Below, piece after piece: positions 1 to 10,910 of a stretch of DNA of 64,000 nt. The notes beneath the pieces were generated by a model. The model was not told the DNA's origin. It was given only the letters and a program-made list of their open reading frames with translations, and made no database searches. Each line of letters begins with the position of its first letter. The stretch's first letter is position 1. A program made the position numbers and the translations under genes. The stretch is from Litoditis marina (taxonomy: Eukaryota > Nematoda > Chromadorea > Rhabditida > Rhabditidae): contig OZ038436.1 in assembly GCA_964036275.1 (NCBI GenBank), positions 5,798,936-5,862,935 of the forward strand. The letters are read 5' to 3'.

Positions 1-999
1 TTTTCATTTATAGACGTCACTATTTTACTATTCTACAAACTTCTCGGTACAATCATTGTTTCAATTGTGCAATACTGCAAAGTGCACATTATACAATGAG
101 CGCGTAACAAAGTAAACTAGACTCTTCATCTTATTTTTATCTTCCATGTCTCCAATTTCTCGTAATTGGAGTGCAATATATACCAATGTGAACAGTGTTA
201 AATCACGAAGAAACATTCCATTCTAATCTATTCTATTCGTGGCTAACCTGTTGTGGTCCACGAGTTGCCTCTGTGTATCCTTCTCAGACACATCCGCCGA
301 CTTCAGGAAAACTTCCATCTAGCAATCCTCGTTTCCGTACGGACTAGGGCGTCCTCGATGCACTCGGAGTATCCGAGGTTGGCCTGATCAGCCAATATGG
401 CTGTGCTCTGTAATGGGAACGTAGTGTGATGAATCACTATTACCCAACTAGGGTGGGAATTTCCCCAACTCGAGGAATTCTAAATATTTAACATGATTAA
501 CAATCCTATTTCGAACATTTTATCTGAATCACACTTAAAAATGTATACTTGCGTGGTTCCATCTAGAGTTGCCTTGCAACTGGCTTATTTGAAGGCCTAG
601 ATACTCAACAATAATAATAATAATAATATATTTCTTACACAAAATTCTAACAAAGGAACATAAACTAAGCTCTTTGAATAACCGCAGTTGGAAGAAAAAT
701 GGTAAAATAAGCTCTACAAAGTGCAAATGTAGAAAAAAGAATAGGACCAGTAGAAAAAAACTCTGACTGCTCAGGTGATACGGTCAAAACTACAAAAAAG
801 CTAGTAACTTACTGCGTCGTGCAGATGAACTGCAATCCTGTGTACCTCTTGATGTTCTTGGACATAACAATCGGCGAGTTCGAACACACAGGTGATCCAA
901 CCCTAAAATGGAATTGAATAAGATTATTGGAATATACTCAGTTTCATTAATCGATGTCCTTTTACAGTAACCCGTTAAACATTCAGTAGACTCTTTCAA

Positions 1000-1541
1000 A
1001 TGAATAAATCCATGTTTCGGTTCAAAACTGTCACAGTTTGTACACTAATGGTGCAGAAGACATTGTTAATGTTTGAAGAAACCCCGAAAATGTCAACATA
1101 CCAAACTTTTAAGAGGTATACAACTGATTCGGTTATGTTTCATATTATAATAACTGGGCATTGCGATCCAAATACGATTAACTTTTTCACAGTTCAATCT
1201 TTCAAGATACAAAGATAAATATTAGTTTTTGAAAGAGATGCAAAGAGAAATATGAGTTTTTTCAAGACCAAAAACTAGTCATCGCTCAGCTTTTGAGTGC
1301 CGGTTCAAAATTCTTGAAACAAATAAGAACAAATATACTTTTCTCTATCAAAAAATACTTGTGTCTGACATTTACGGCGTTAATCATTCAGAAACTTGAT
1401 TGTTCGTAGAAAAATGCTCGTGCAATGTTTCACAGTTTCACTTTTTTGTTCATCACGTTTTCGATTCTTGGTCAAATTGAGTTGGTTTCCTTTTTTACCG
1501 TATATCACATGCGTGCATGTGAATAAGTTAATCAAACACAC
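1000..1541 (+). mobile_element. Decayed LINE 3' fragment, copy A
   Basis: The 72-codon frame at 1000-1218 contains TTDSVMFHIIITGHCDPNT, recognisable against TTDLIMIHKIITGQC in the LINE at 20.8 kb. The following sequence keeps ACCAAAAACTAGTC and the terminal ATCACATGCGTGCATGTG, then TTAATCAAAC in place of a clean tail. The insertion ends right at the donor of exon 1542-1660, which may have altered that splice site. Confidence 0.6.
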
Positions 1542-1929
1542 CTGTCTGCCAGTCCGCGACACTTATCACGAACTGCAAGTCGCCGTTGAAGTACGGCTCC
1601 GGGTGTTTCTTGAAGACCACTTGGTACGAGCGGTTGGCGGTTGCAGATTTGGTAACCACTCTGCAACAAGAACATATATGCATGGTGTTTATTTCATGAA
1701 AAAGAAATACATGAATGTTTAGAACGTGTTTGCGGTAAAATAAAGCTTGTGGTAAAGTAGAACTGTGAGGTATAAACGCGCTCCGAAGGAGCTTTGTAGA
1801 CGCAAATATGTATGACTGTGGAAGTAACGAAAGGTGCGGAAGAGCGCAAAAAACAAAGGTCTTTTAGTGCGCTTTTTAGGGAAATCTCTACCTTCGCTGG
1901 GACAGAACAAAGAAGAGATAACCGTTTAT

Positions 1930-1992
1930 TTTATACACGTGTGTCACGTGACACAACACGTGATAACACGTGACACAACACGGGTGTCACAT
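1930..1992 (+). promoter_or_regulatory. CACGTG cluster, copy A
   Basis: Four CACGTG words plus CACATGTG within about 60 bp, embedded in repeats of GTGTCACGTGACAC. It could bind basic helix-loop-helix factors or simply be a hairpin-prone local repeat. Copy B (37,311-37,373) is the same. Confidence 0.3.
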
Positions 1993-2307
1993 GTGTTCAC
2001 TTAGGATAGGGAACGATTGGGGGACATGTCACGTTTGGGGTACATACACTACTGATGTTCAATCAAAACTGGCCATCAACTTAATTGCATGGTATGAGCA
2101 TCAGGACGGTATTTAACTGTAGTGGATGCTGCGTGGTGACAAATACAATTTTCAACACAGCAACAAGAAAATCAAGGTTGATTCCCACTAAGCCGCTTCG
2201 GATTGCTGTATGATTTTTTTCATTCTTTCTTTATGGTTTCATTGAACAAATATTGTATATACTCGTAATTCCGTATCAGAACACAAAATGTGATTGTGTA
2301 TGAGCTA

Positions 2308-2758
2308 CTCTAGAATTTGGCAACGACTCGCCGGTGACATGGAGGGGTCGGCAGAGTGTCGCCGGCGGGTCGCCTGCGAATATTTTCCAGTCCTTCACAC
2401 TAAACGTTCTATATAGTGATCAGATACCGGAACTGGTAAATTTACAAAGAATAAAAATGTTGTATATATTTATCGTCGCCAGAAACAGACACGATGAGAT
2501 TCACGGCTCCATTGCCTATGTATAAACATGTCACTCACCCAAAAACTACAAGTATACGTATCTGATGAGCATATATTTTCTCTAGAATCAACGACGCATA
2601 TATTTTCTCTAGAATCAACGACGCATATATCTTCTCTAGAATCAACGACGCATATATCTTCACTAGAATCAACGACCTAAAAATAGTCGCAGGCGATCCG
2701 CCGACGGCACTCTGCCGACCCCTCCATGTTGCCGGCGACTCGCCGCCAAATTCTAGAG
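2308..2758 (+). mobile_element. TA-flanked MITE with 75-80 bp inverted ends, copy A
   Basis: Left end CTCTAGAATTTGGCAACGAC continues CTCGCCGGTGACATGGAGG; the right end is its imperfect complement. Both sides are flanked by TA, as for Tc1/mariner-type elements. Inside is a 27-bp tandem repeat (CATATATCTTCTCTAGAATC and on), four copies here and five in copy B (37,689-38,166). It sits in an intron of the broken gene. Confidence 0.65.
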
Positions 2759-3479
2759 TAGACTACAATGAAACTATTTGCGGTTTGAAAAAATTACGAC
2801 CTACACTAACCTCTTCCTCAGCCTTCTTTAATTCTCCTTTTGGGGAGTTTCCTCTTGAACCGACCCAAGCTCGCCACTTCTCCAAGCTGGAAAACAGCTG
2901 TTTACTGACCTGAAATGTCACTGAAAACCGGTCTATGCTGAATATTGCTAACTAACCTTGGAAATCCATTTTGGCTTGACGTCCTGGACAATGCGATCGG
3001 CCACGCAGACACGGCGGAAATGCCGTAGCGGTCGTTCAAGACAGCTCTGTAAATCGGAAGATAATAGTCCATGTTAAGTGTTCATCAACGTCGTTTTTCT
3101 GTCGCTTTGCATGCACTTAGTTAACTCGTTTGATATTTGATTCTTTTTTTCAACACGTAATCAACAAAGAGAACAATACACAGCATTCAACTTCGCCTCC
3201 CACGATCATTGTTGCCCCATTGCCTGCCCCAGACAGCCCTTTCACACAGTTTTTTTCTTGCGTCTTTCAAATTGTTACTACCAAAAAGTTAACGACTTAC
3301 TTCTATGAGATCACAGATCTGACGATGTTTGAATATATGTCAAACGAGCGCATCCTTGTTAAAGAAGGATTTCGGAAAATTAGCAAGAATAAGAAAACAT
3401 GCTGAAAAAGAGTTTTTCAATCATAATGTGACCAAATAATCTGAGCATCAATATTAAAACTTCACATGAAATACTGATC

Positions 3480-3850
3480 CACATTTGGAGAAAATTTTAC
3501 TTTTGCCTCCCACCGTACAATCGCACACCCTCCCCCCCATGATAGTTTCCCCCGCAATAGTTTCAACAGAAAATGGTGGGGGATAAACGGTGAATGTATG
3601 GTAGGGTGGGGGGCTAAAATTAAATGTCGGCATTGTACAATCACCCCCCACTAACGTAATTGTGGGGAGGGGGTGAAAGTAGCATGCTTGGCAATCTCTA
3701 ACAATCGCTTCCACCCTTTTGATTCAGTTGAAACGGAGCAATGCTACTTTTACCCCCCATGATGGGGGGGGGGGAGGTGAAAGTAACACATGCCTTATTT
3801 CGGCTAAAACGAGAAAAGTGGGGGGAAGGGGGGCGAAAGTAGAATATTCC
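3480..3850 (+). mobile_element. Poly-G/poly-C foldback element, copy A
   Basis: Runs of six to twelve G or C alternate with GTGAAAGTAGCATGC and its complement GCAATGCTACTTTTAC, making an imperfect foldback. Copy B (38,888-39,270) has longer G runs at several positions. Multiple G tracts could form quadruplexes. Confidence 0.5.
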
Positions 3851-4878
3851 CCATATTTCTACCACAAAAATCGGTCATTACCAAAACGGAGATTACCATT
3901 CTACTTGAAATGGGAAAACGAAGATTGAACGATGATTGAATGAATGAAATATCGCGCCAGTAATTCTTCTCATTGTTTTGAACTGCGAAAATATGTGTTA
4001 TAATGTTTTGAAAGGGAAACAATTGTGGCAGAGGATTTCGAAACTTACAAATAATTGGTAGTTTTATCTGCGCTCCGAATGAGAACGAAACAATAATAAG
4101 AAGAATTGAACATTTCACGTTGATGCACAATATTTGAGGTTTTCCAAGAAATTATCGAAAATCCGAAACCATTCAGATTGGAGCGTCTTATATAAATGTC
4201 TTCGAAAACGCGATAGAGAGCATTTACAAATGAGGATTAGAAAGGCAATGGGAAATACGCAGAATGAGAGAGAGAGAGAAAAGGTTGTATGGAGGAAGAA
4301 GTACATTTATCACTGGCATTTGTTTTCTAATTCAACGTGGATTCACACAAAACTAACAATCATCATCTAGGGTCATCTATATGAATCCGCTGGAACATTT
4401 GAACGCTTTAGAATATGAAAGATTCGAGGAAATGTCAGTTGAATGATCCCCTACTACTTGGAATGAGAGGGGGGGGGGAGAGACAAAGGGAGTATAAAAG
4501 TAGTGGCAGTAACACTATAGGAAAATTGCATTGACGTGCCGCGCAGTCCCCAATTACTGGGTCATCTTCATTAATCACGTGTGATATTTATCTGATCCAT
4601 ACCTATACGATAAGAAAAATTTGAGTTTCTAATTAGATGCAATAAAAGGAAAGCAATCATCACAGAATCAGTGAATTCAAATGAACATGAGAAAATTGTT
4701 CAAAATATCAATATCGAACAGATTTCCAAAAATAGATGTGTTCAAAGTAAAAAACAATTTGTCACAAAGTACGGAAGTCGAAGTAAACAAGTGAGAAGAG
4801 ACAGAAATGGGAGAGAAAAAAAGGATACAACTGTGAATGAGAATAGAAAGGGGAGAAGAGAGTGGTGAATTTTATATC

Positions 4879-5116
4879 TAACCCGCTTTTTAGGTAACCT
4901 CACCCTTTTTTGGTAACCCTTTTTCAGGTTACTTCGGTGGTAACCTGAAATGAACCAAAAACCAAGAACAGGTTACCCTCAAATTTGGCTTGAAAACTTG
5001 TTATTACTGTTATTTTTGATGATAACCCGGTTTTGGTTTAAGGTTACTACGTTAATTACTCAAGTAACCTGAAAAAAGGATACTAAAAAGGGTTAGGTTA
5101 CCTAAAAACCGGCTTA
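4879..5116 (+). mobile_element. GGTAACC-rich inverted-repeat element, copy A
   Basis: Starts TAACCCGCTTTTTAGGTAAC and ends with the near complement GGTTACCTAAAAACCGG then CTTA; several GGTTAC/GTAACC words fill the centre, giving a long foldback. Copy B is 40,310-40,547. Elements of similar composition are at 12,445-12,610 and 54,485-54,665. Confidence 0.55.
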
Positions 5117-5557
5117 ATTGTGCAATTGGCCAGAAGAGAGTGATGACTAGAATTAGACTGGAAGAAAGATTGTGCGTCACTACCAGGGACAAAGACTGGC
5201 TGATGCACGCGCCAGATAAAAAGTTCTACCAGGGACAACCAGACAAAAGAGTGTTAGAGAGAAACAGTAAAATCCGAAAAGACACTGCAAAAATGTTAGT
5301 TACAATGTTAGTCTACTATACATATTTCTGTCAGTTGAACTTTGAGTAGTTATTTCGACAAATGATCACAATAGTATATCTCCTCCAATCATTCCCATGG
5401 TAATGACGTCTAGTTGAAACAGTACGAGAACATAACGGTTCGGAAAAAGACAGAAATATTTAGTCAAGAGTGTTAGTCGAGAGTTTCGAGTTCGACTCGA
5501 CTCGAAAATCGGAAAAGTTTTCGAGTCGAGTCGGGTTTCGAATGCGACTTTAACAAC

Positions 5558-6304
5558 CTTATTATATGCAAAACAGGCACGCATGGGTATCGTGCGCTGG
5601 AGTGTTGCCAAACGAGGTCGCGATGCGGGTCAGAGGTCGCCTCTACTAAAACGGAAAAACAGGTTTGTACCACTCGTTCTAGAGAGCATGTGTTGATAAT
5701 CAGCCCTTGTCCCCATAAGTTTCATACCACAGTTGGTACCTCGCTTACTACCCCAACAACATTCTATTACAACCACCCCTTACTTTTCATCTTTTCAATA
5801 CTATTCAACGACAGTCTTTTTGTTCGCAGTGTTCAGCACCACAGAAACATGTTGGAGCTAGAGTTTAAAGTTACAGCTTAGTAAAATGTAATAATTTGAT
5901 GTACGACGATCTCCGCCTCGTAAAAAAGCAACGTGAATAAATGAATATACGTGAATGAATGATACGAAAAAGAGCTTCACGGCGTGAATTTGCAGAAAAA
6001 TCCTTTCCGACTATGCCACGGCGCAGGAAAATTGTGAAACACAAGCAGAAATTGGCAGAACGACGTCAAAATTAGCACGCTAATTAGTGAGAATCGGTCT
6101 GAGTAACTACGAAACTGAGAAAAACCAACCACAGGTCTTGTGCATGGTCAGATAGAGCATAGATTCCGATGTGTGTGGGAATGGCAGTTGAAGATCGAGG
6201 ACCGTTGCCACATCCTTACTAACGTACACCTCCAGGCACTTAGTATCCCTAAGAACAAGGTGGGTCAGGGCTACGGCTTGGGCCATTGAGCGGTTGAAGG
6301 GGGG
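5558..6304 (-). CDS. Two coding-like exons, copy A, product unknown
   Basis: Exon 6130-6304 opens after ATGCAG and reads PPFNRSMAQAVALTHLVL, then KCLEVYVSKDVATVLDLQ and MLYLTMHKTC, with strong preference for C- and G-ending codons; donor GTTGGT. It leaves one base, which completes a valine codon with the first two bases of exon 5558-5645 (acceptor TTTTAG; EATSDPHRDLVWQHSSARY). Matching phase across the junction supports a real intron of 484 bp. The donor of the second exon is uncertain, and in copy B that reading meets a TGA just before it. Between copies the first exon differs by two silent changes and one M-to-V. The exons may be the upstream part of the gene at 248-3046 or a separate gene. 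No domain was recognised. Confidence 0.5.
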
Positions 6305-6528
6305 CTGCATTGAATGCCTTCAACTATTTTATACCAGTTTTGTACCATTTCCGAAAAACGAATACACAGTAAAAGTAAACTTCGGAATATTTTTAATGGG
6401 CTAGTCATAGTTTCGCAATATTATATGAGCCAAACAATGTAGAGCTTCCAATTTCCGAAAAAAAAGTGAAATTATATTATTTCCACCTCTGCACTTTCTT
6501 GTTTGCTCAGACGCCTACTCAACTTTGT

Positions 6529-6593
6529 GAAAAACTTGGTGGACTCAAAACGATTCGGTATTTCCAATCGATATATAAAGAAATGCTGAGACA
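6529..6593 (-). ncRNA. Candidate 21U-RNA locus 1A
   Basis: Core TGTCTCA, then GCATTT and CTTTATA; CGTT sets the predicted 5' U at 6,549, 38 nt past the core. The downstream box appears as AGCAAACAAGAAAGTGC at 6,492-6,508. Confidence 0.65.
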
Positions 6594-6762
6594 TTCATTC
6601 AATTTTCGAGAGTTCGAAACAATTTTCTTTCCAGTTATCGAACATCATGTAAGATGAACTACTCCATGGTTATAATGGAGCCTTATTCGTTAGTCGTAAC
6701 CTCGAAATTGTACGGTGGGTGTGAGTTACACTGCGGTCAAATCTAGAAAATAAAATTATATT

Positions 6763-6828
6763 ACGTGAACTTTCGTAGGATTACTGATGTTCGAGAAAAA
6801 TACAGACTCTTATGAATGTGCTGAAACA
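6763..6828 (-). ncRNA. Candidate 21U-RNA locus 2A
   Basis: Core TGTTTCA with GCACATTCATAAG after it, a weak TATA part; CAGT puts the 5' U at 6,783 (39 nt). Confidence 0.55.
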
Positions 6829-6904
6829 TTCAAGGGCTTTTATGCAAAATTTCAAATGTATTATAAACATTGAATTAATGCAACTTGCTGGGATGAAAGA
6901 ATAT

Positions 6905-7035
6905 TTACAACAGAAACGTATCTTTATTTAGGCTTCCTCAATCGTCGAATAGTATGTCAGAATTATGATTATTATTTTCTCCTTTTTATCCATGTATCTC
7001 ACATGTTTGCATTCAGTAAGTTCAAGTAACGAATT
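6905..7035 (+). mobile_element. LINE 3'-end remnant, copy A
   Basis: ATTATTTTCTCCTTTTTATC followed by ATCTCACATGTTTGCAT resembles the 3' end of the LINE at 21.24 kb (TTTATTTTCTCCTCTTGT then ATCACATGCTTGCATG). No coding part survives. Copy B (42,460-42,570) keeps about 105 bp next to it, at 42,350-42,455, that copy A lost. Confidence 0.4.
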
Positions 7036-8005
7036 TATTCGTAAGTTTGAACGTATGTTGTGTCGTTCAATATTGCATTATGAAATAATGATAACTGTCG
7101 AGGCTAGAAGGGAGCATAGCGCTGATAATTGTTGCAAACTAACATGCTTTGTGAGACGAGACAGCACGCAAATGAGGAAAAGTTAGACTCACTCCGATTC
7201 TATAGGTTCGATCGTTCCTACTGAGACTTGGCAGCGTGCCAATCAATATTCGAGGCTATTTTTCCCCCTCTCTGAGGAATTTCAAAAAATTTCGAATCAC
7301 TGTTAGCGATTGTTTAGTTTTATAAGAACATGTAAACGAGAAGTCTTTCAACATACTCAAGTTTGTTCGAAGAATCTAAAGAAATGAGAAAAGAAAATAA
7401 GAATCTTGCGAAAATCTTGGTCCGATGCCAATGAGTCTCAGTGCGAATGTGAACAAACCATACAAACATCCCTTTCTTTGTTAGCGATTGTTCAGTTTGA
7501 TTTCTTCAACTTCAATTCTTCTTTGATCGAGGACATGTAAACAAAAAGTGTTTTCAAAAAACTCAAGTTTGTTCTAAGAAATAGTCATGCGAAAATCTTG
7601 CCACGATGAATTGAATTGAATTGATTCATACACAAAGTTGTGCAACGGGACATATACATTACAGATAATATTCAAAATGTAGATAAGAATTGAAAGTCAA
7701 AAAAACTAAAAACTAGGCATGTTGATTAAAGAATGTACACATTGGTTGAGTACATGAGATCAAAGTACATGGTTGAGGCAGATGAGGGCGCACAGGCATG
7801 AAAAACACGTAAACGAATCAAAACATTACTTTGGAAGATGAAGGCTAAACTTATACTTTTCGAAATATTTGTCACAAATAAGTTGCTGATCGATTGGATG
7901 ATAACCGAAAAAAATTAGTCTTAGTGCGGATGAAACAAACTATACAAACATCCCTCTCTTCTATATCACGTACTTTACTTGCGTGATTAGTTCGTTGATT
8001 CAAGA

Positions 8006-8070
8006 CGTTATTCGTTTTCCTGAACAGTGTAACTTTCAACCGGTGTAACATATAAGCATTTGCTGATACA
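8006..8070 (-). ncRNA. Candidate 21U-RNA locus 3, copy A only
   Basis: Core TGTATCA followed by GCAAATGCTTATATG; CACT puts the 5' U at 8,026 (38 nt). The segment is missing from copy B. Confidence 0.62.
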
Positions 8071-9045
8071 TTCAACCACTGCATGACTACTTAAATCATT
8101 ATTTCTGGGTATTTCAGTTGTAAAAAACAAGGTCAGTAAAACTATTGAGATGAATGTTTTTTTTGACACAGTGGTTAACCTCTGTGAGAAGTGATATGTT
8201 TTGTTTCACATTCTTTCAATGATATAGTTGCATGATTGTTGATTTTTTTTTCTCGAACAAGTTATTATAAGTTATACACTACTTTTATCCGTACCGTAAT
8301 CTGTGAATCAGAAGTCAACTGAGTCGGTTTCAAGAGATCAGTTTCCATGATTCGAATACGGTAAATTTCACGAGTTTTTTGTGTGAAAAAAAAACATTAA
8401 AAAAAACCAATTCATTTCTACGAAGCGGATTTGAGTCTACACACTCACGCCTGCTCGCTCCGCAATCCGTAATCGATTGGGTCCTTTTCTTTTTTGGTAG
8501 TGAAATGTTGGCTTGACATTTATATAGCTCGTGGTCATTATAACAATAATGTTTTTCAATGGATAATAACATAAACAACTAGGTAAACATTCACGCCGAC
8601 TTTAGAAATATATTTTATTGCCGTGAATCACTGTTTCATGCTCGATTCGCATGGAATATACTTTTTTTTAGTGAATGGATTTTCATGTGCTAGAAAGTGC
8701 TTTCTTAGCGATTAAATTGTCATTGTCTTTTAAAATCACTATTTTATAGAAATCTGTTTTAGGAATGGTTCAATACTATGCACAATGTTACGGCGAATTG
8801 TACTGGTTCTGATTCCGCAACAAATTATTGTATTTTCATGTCTAAATGTTGTGTTAGTTTGTTTTCTTTTCCCCCTTTTCCTAAGTTCATGTAGTTAGGT
8901 CATTTTTGATTGAAGTCGGTTGTCATGCATATGAACAAATGAATTATTATTATTATTGTTATTATTATTATTGTATGCACAGTGTGAGTAATGTGGGGTC
9001 GTTGATTCTTTAGTAAAAACCATGATGTCATTGAACAAACGAATG

Positions 9046-9110
9046 GAGGCGAAATCTGCTCACGAATCGATCTACGAAGTTGATCGATTCTATAAAGAGG
9101 TGTTGTGACA
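9046..9110 (-). ncRNA. Candidate 21U-RNA locus 4A
   Basis: Variant core TGTCACA, then ACACCTCTTTATAG; CGAT puts the 5' U at 9,066 (38 nt). Spacing is intact although the core is off consensus. Confidence 0.58.
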
Positions 9111-9226
9111 TTCAGCCACTCTAGACACACCTATAAACATATCACTAGCTGGCTCAGTCGTCAAACATGCATCAGAACCTATATTAACAGTCAAACTGAC
9201 CTGAGGAAAATTAGTACTCATGTCTT

Positions 9227-9460
9227 AGGGTTGTTAAAGTCGAACTCGAAACTCGACTCGACTTGAGTTTATGCAAAAACTCGAAAACTCGAAAACTCGA
9301 ACCTTTACAAAACCTCGAAAGCTCGATAACTCGAAAACTCGAAATTTCCCAAATCTCGAAAACTCGAAAACTCGAAATGTTCCAAAACTCGAAAACTCGA
9401 AAACTCGAAATTTCTCCAAACTCGAAAACTCGAAATTTTGAACTCGATTAACAACCCTAT
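9227..9460 (+). mobile_element. Foldback MITE with TCGAAAAC array, copy A
   Basis: Ends AGGGTTGTTAAAGTCGA and TCGATTAACAACCCT are inverted repeats. The inside is a purine-rich array of ACTCGAA units. Copy B (43,575-43,690) retains the ends but only a few units. A related hairpin, CGACTCGACTCGAAAA with its complement, lies at 5,477-5,537. Confidence 0.6.
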
Positions 9461-9561
9461 CATGTCTAAAAGATATAGAGAACCTTATCTGTGAACTATT
9501 ATGATAAGAATAAGTAACTTATGTTGGTTTCATTGCGGACGACAATAAGACAGTGAATCAC

Positions 9562-9627
9562 TGTTTCACGCTCACTATAAAATGACTTGTAAGCGGAAGA
9601 AATTGGTGCGTTCCGCATTGCAATAAG
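9562..9627 (+). ncRNA. Candidate 21U-RNA locus 5A
   Basis: An exact CTGTTTCA core, as in C. elegans, then CGCTCACTATAAAA; TGGT puts the 5' U at 9,607 (39 nt). Confidence 0.65.
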
Positions 9628-10060
9628 AAATAACACAATACACATGAGTTGGCTTTGAAACGTCTACACTAAGAAGCGCTCCGAAATTTCCAATTCATGT
9701 GATGAGAGGCAGGACTAGAATCGCGAGCAATTCTTTCACTACGTTACCATAACTGGTTTTTTCAATCAAGTAATAATATTCATATTTTGGTCGAGTATAA
9801 ATGAAATTGAATATGCTACAGTTCCTGTCAACACACCGCATACTCAACGTATGTCATCTTGTGCCGAACTTTGCGATTGAGGCTCTCATACAAATACAAC
9901 TCCGATAATACACAAATGAACATAGTAAATTGTTCAAAACGATGAGATGGGTACGGAATGTTAAATTTGTTATGTGGTGGAATTTGGAGTGTTTAATTTT
10001 ATTTTGAATATGAGTACTTAGCTTTGTTTTCATTCGTACTTTCCTTTTTTATCAGAACTG

Positions 10061-10126
10061 GTGAATGTTATCGCAGAACAACTAGAGTAAGTTGAAAGTT
10101 ACAGCTTATATTAATATGCTGAAACA
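10061..10126 (-). ncRNA. Candidate 21U-RNA locus 6A
   Basis: Core TGTTTCA, then GCATATTAATATAAG; TAGT puts the 5' U at 10,081 (39 nt). Confidence 0.6.
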
Positions 10127-10360
10127 TTCTATCGAATCAATCCAATAGAAGTGAATACGCCAAAGTTGATCACTCTCAACAATGAAAGTTACTTTTTCTC
10201 AGTTTTAATTGAATAATATCTCGTTATTAATCTCGGTATAAAAGTTTGAAGTATTGTATTTTGATAGTGTTTTCGTTTTGAACTGTTTCTTTAGTCCTAG
10301 ATTCGCAGAAAGTGGTCAACAGCTAGTTGGACATGATAACGGTAATTTATCGTGGTGGAG

Positions 10361-10426
10361 TGTTTCATGCCCATTATTAAGCCTGTTGACTAGATGTAAT
10401 GGTGTTATAGTAGTTTAAAACATAAT
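10361..10426 (+). ncRNA. Candidate 21U-RNA locus 7A
   Basis: TGTTTCATGCCCATTATTAA belongs to a subgroup also seen at 28,155, 31,079 and 62,350; TGTT puts the 5' U at 10,406 (39 nt). Confidence 0.62.
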
Positions 10427-10747
10427 AATGTTCGAATCTCACTCTTGAACGAAAAAAATCGTTCATAACTACCGAACAATCTATTTTGTTAATTTTTATT
10501 GTTTCTAATGCGATTTGTTCCTCGAGTTGGACGGGATAAATGGTGCTGCAACTCTTAATCGGAGCCCGTTTTTGCACATTTTGAAAGGTATTCTCTGCAG
10601 AATGCTGAGGAGAAAATATCTCAAAGTTGTAAAAACAGAAGTTTGGAGTAGAATTATTCTGGAAAATACACTGTGCTTGTCAACTGTGAGAGAACATTTT
10701 ATGAATAGTAGTTTTTTTTTCCATAATGCGTTGAATACATCACTTAC

Positions 10748-10910
10748 TGTGGTAGGTGCCGGTGGGGTGGTGGTGGTGGCGGAAACCGTTGTCTTGGTTT
10801 TGGGGTGTCTAGAAGTAAGACGACAACGTTACGTAAAATCGAGCACATCAGTCACACCAATGCCAGTTTCCATGTTCAAGTACCGTTTAATACAGCGAAC
10901 ACCGGAGATG
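10748..10910 (-). CDS. Coding-like patch found only in copy A
   Basis: Two short minus-strand segments look exonic. 10833-10910 follows an acceptor-like CCACAG and reads ISGVRCIKRYLNMETGIGV then TDVLDFT. 10748-10808 follows TTCTAG and reads HPKTKTTVSATTTTPPAP before a consensus GTAAGT donor. Their phases agree, and a Thr/Pro-rich stretch after a cysteine-containing domain recalls secreted nematode proteins. The gap between them is only 24 bp, too short for a normal intron, so this may be a pseudogene scrap or chance. The whole patch lies in a 437-bp segment missing from copy B. Confidence 0.25.

Larger units (their letters stand above)
248..3046 (-). pseudogene. Broken multi-exon gene, 3' part, copy A
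   Basis: Five coding-like exons on the minus strand, each with acceptor AG and donor GT: 2957-3046, 2811-2909, 1542-1660, 813-902 and 248-407. The 47-bp intron at 2910-2956, ending TTTCAG, is typical of nematodes. Exon 2811-2909 reads VSKQLFSSLEKWRAW and on, and exon 1542-1660 contains YQVVFKKHPEPYFNGDLQF; both favour C- or G-ending codons. Exon 248-407 is open as STAILADQANLGYSEC until a TGA at 303-305, after which the next frame continues FLKSADVSEKDTQRQ, so one base appears lost. Exon 2957-3046 also seems to change frame, and the phase between 1542-1660 and 813-902 does not fit. LINE remnants and a MITE sit in the introns. The protein family was not recognised. A gene decayed before duplication is the simplest reading, since copy B shares the breaks. 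Confidence 0.6.

Noticed and set aside
1417..1440. TGTTTCACAGTTTCAC as a promoter
   Set aside because: Part of the LINE 3' remnant, with no YRNT geometry.
5140..5349. Plus-strand 69-codon frame (RLCVTTRDKDWLMHAPDKKF)
   Set aside because: All three differences from copy B that I found are amino-acid changes, and no splice or start context supports it.
8621..8690. CTGTTTCATGCTCGATTCGC as a further piRNA locus
   Set aside because: No TATA-like part and only a TAGT at 34 nt; not convincing.
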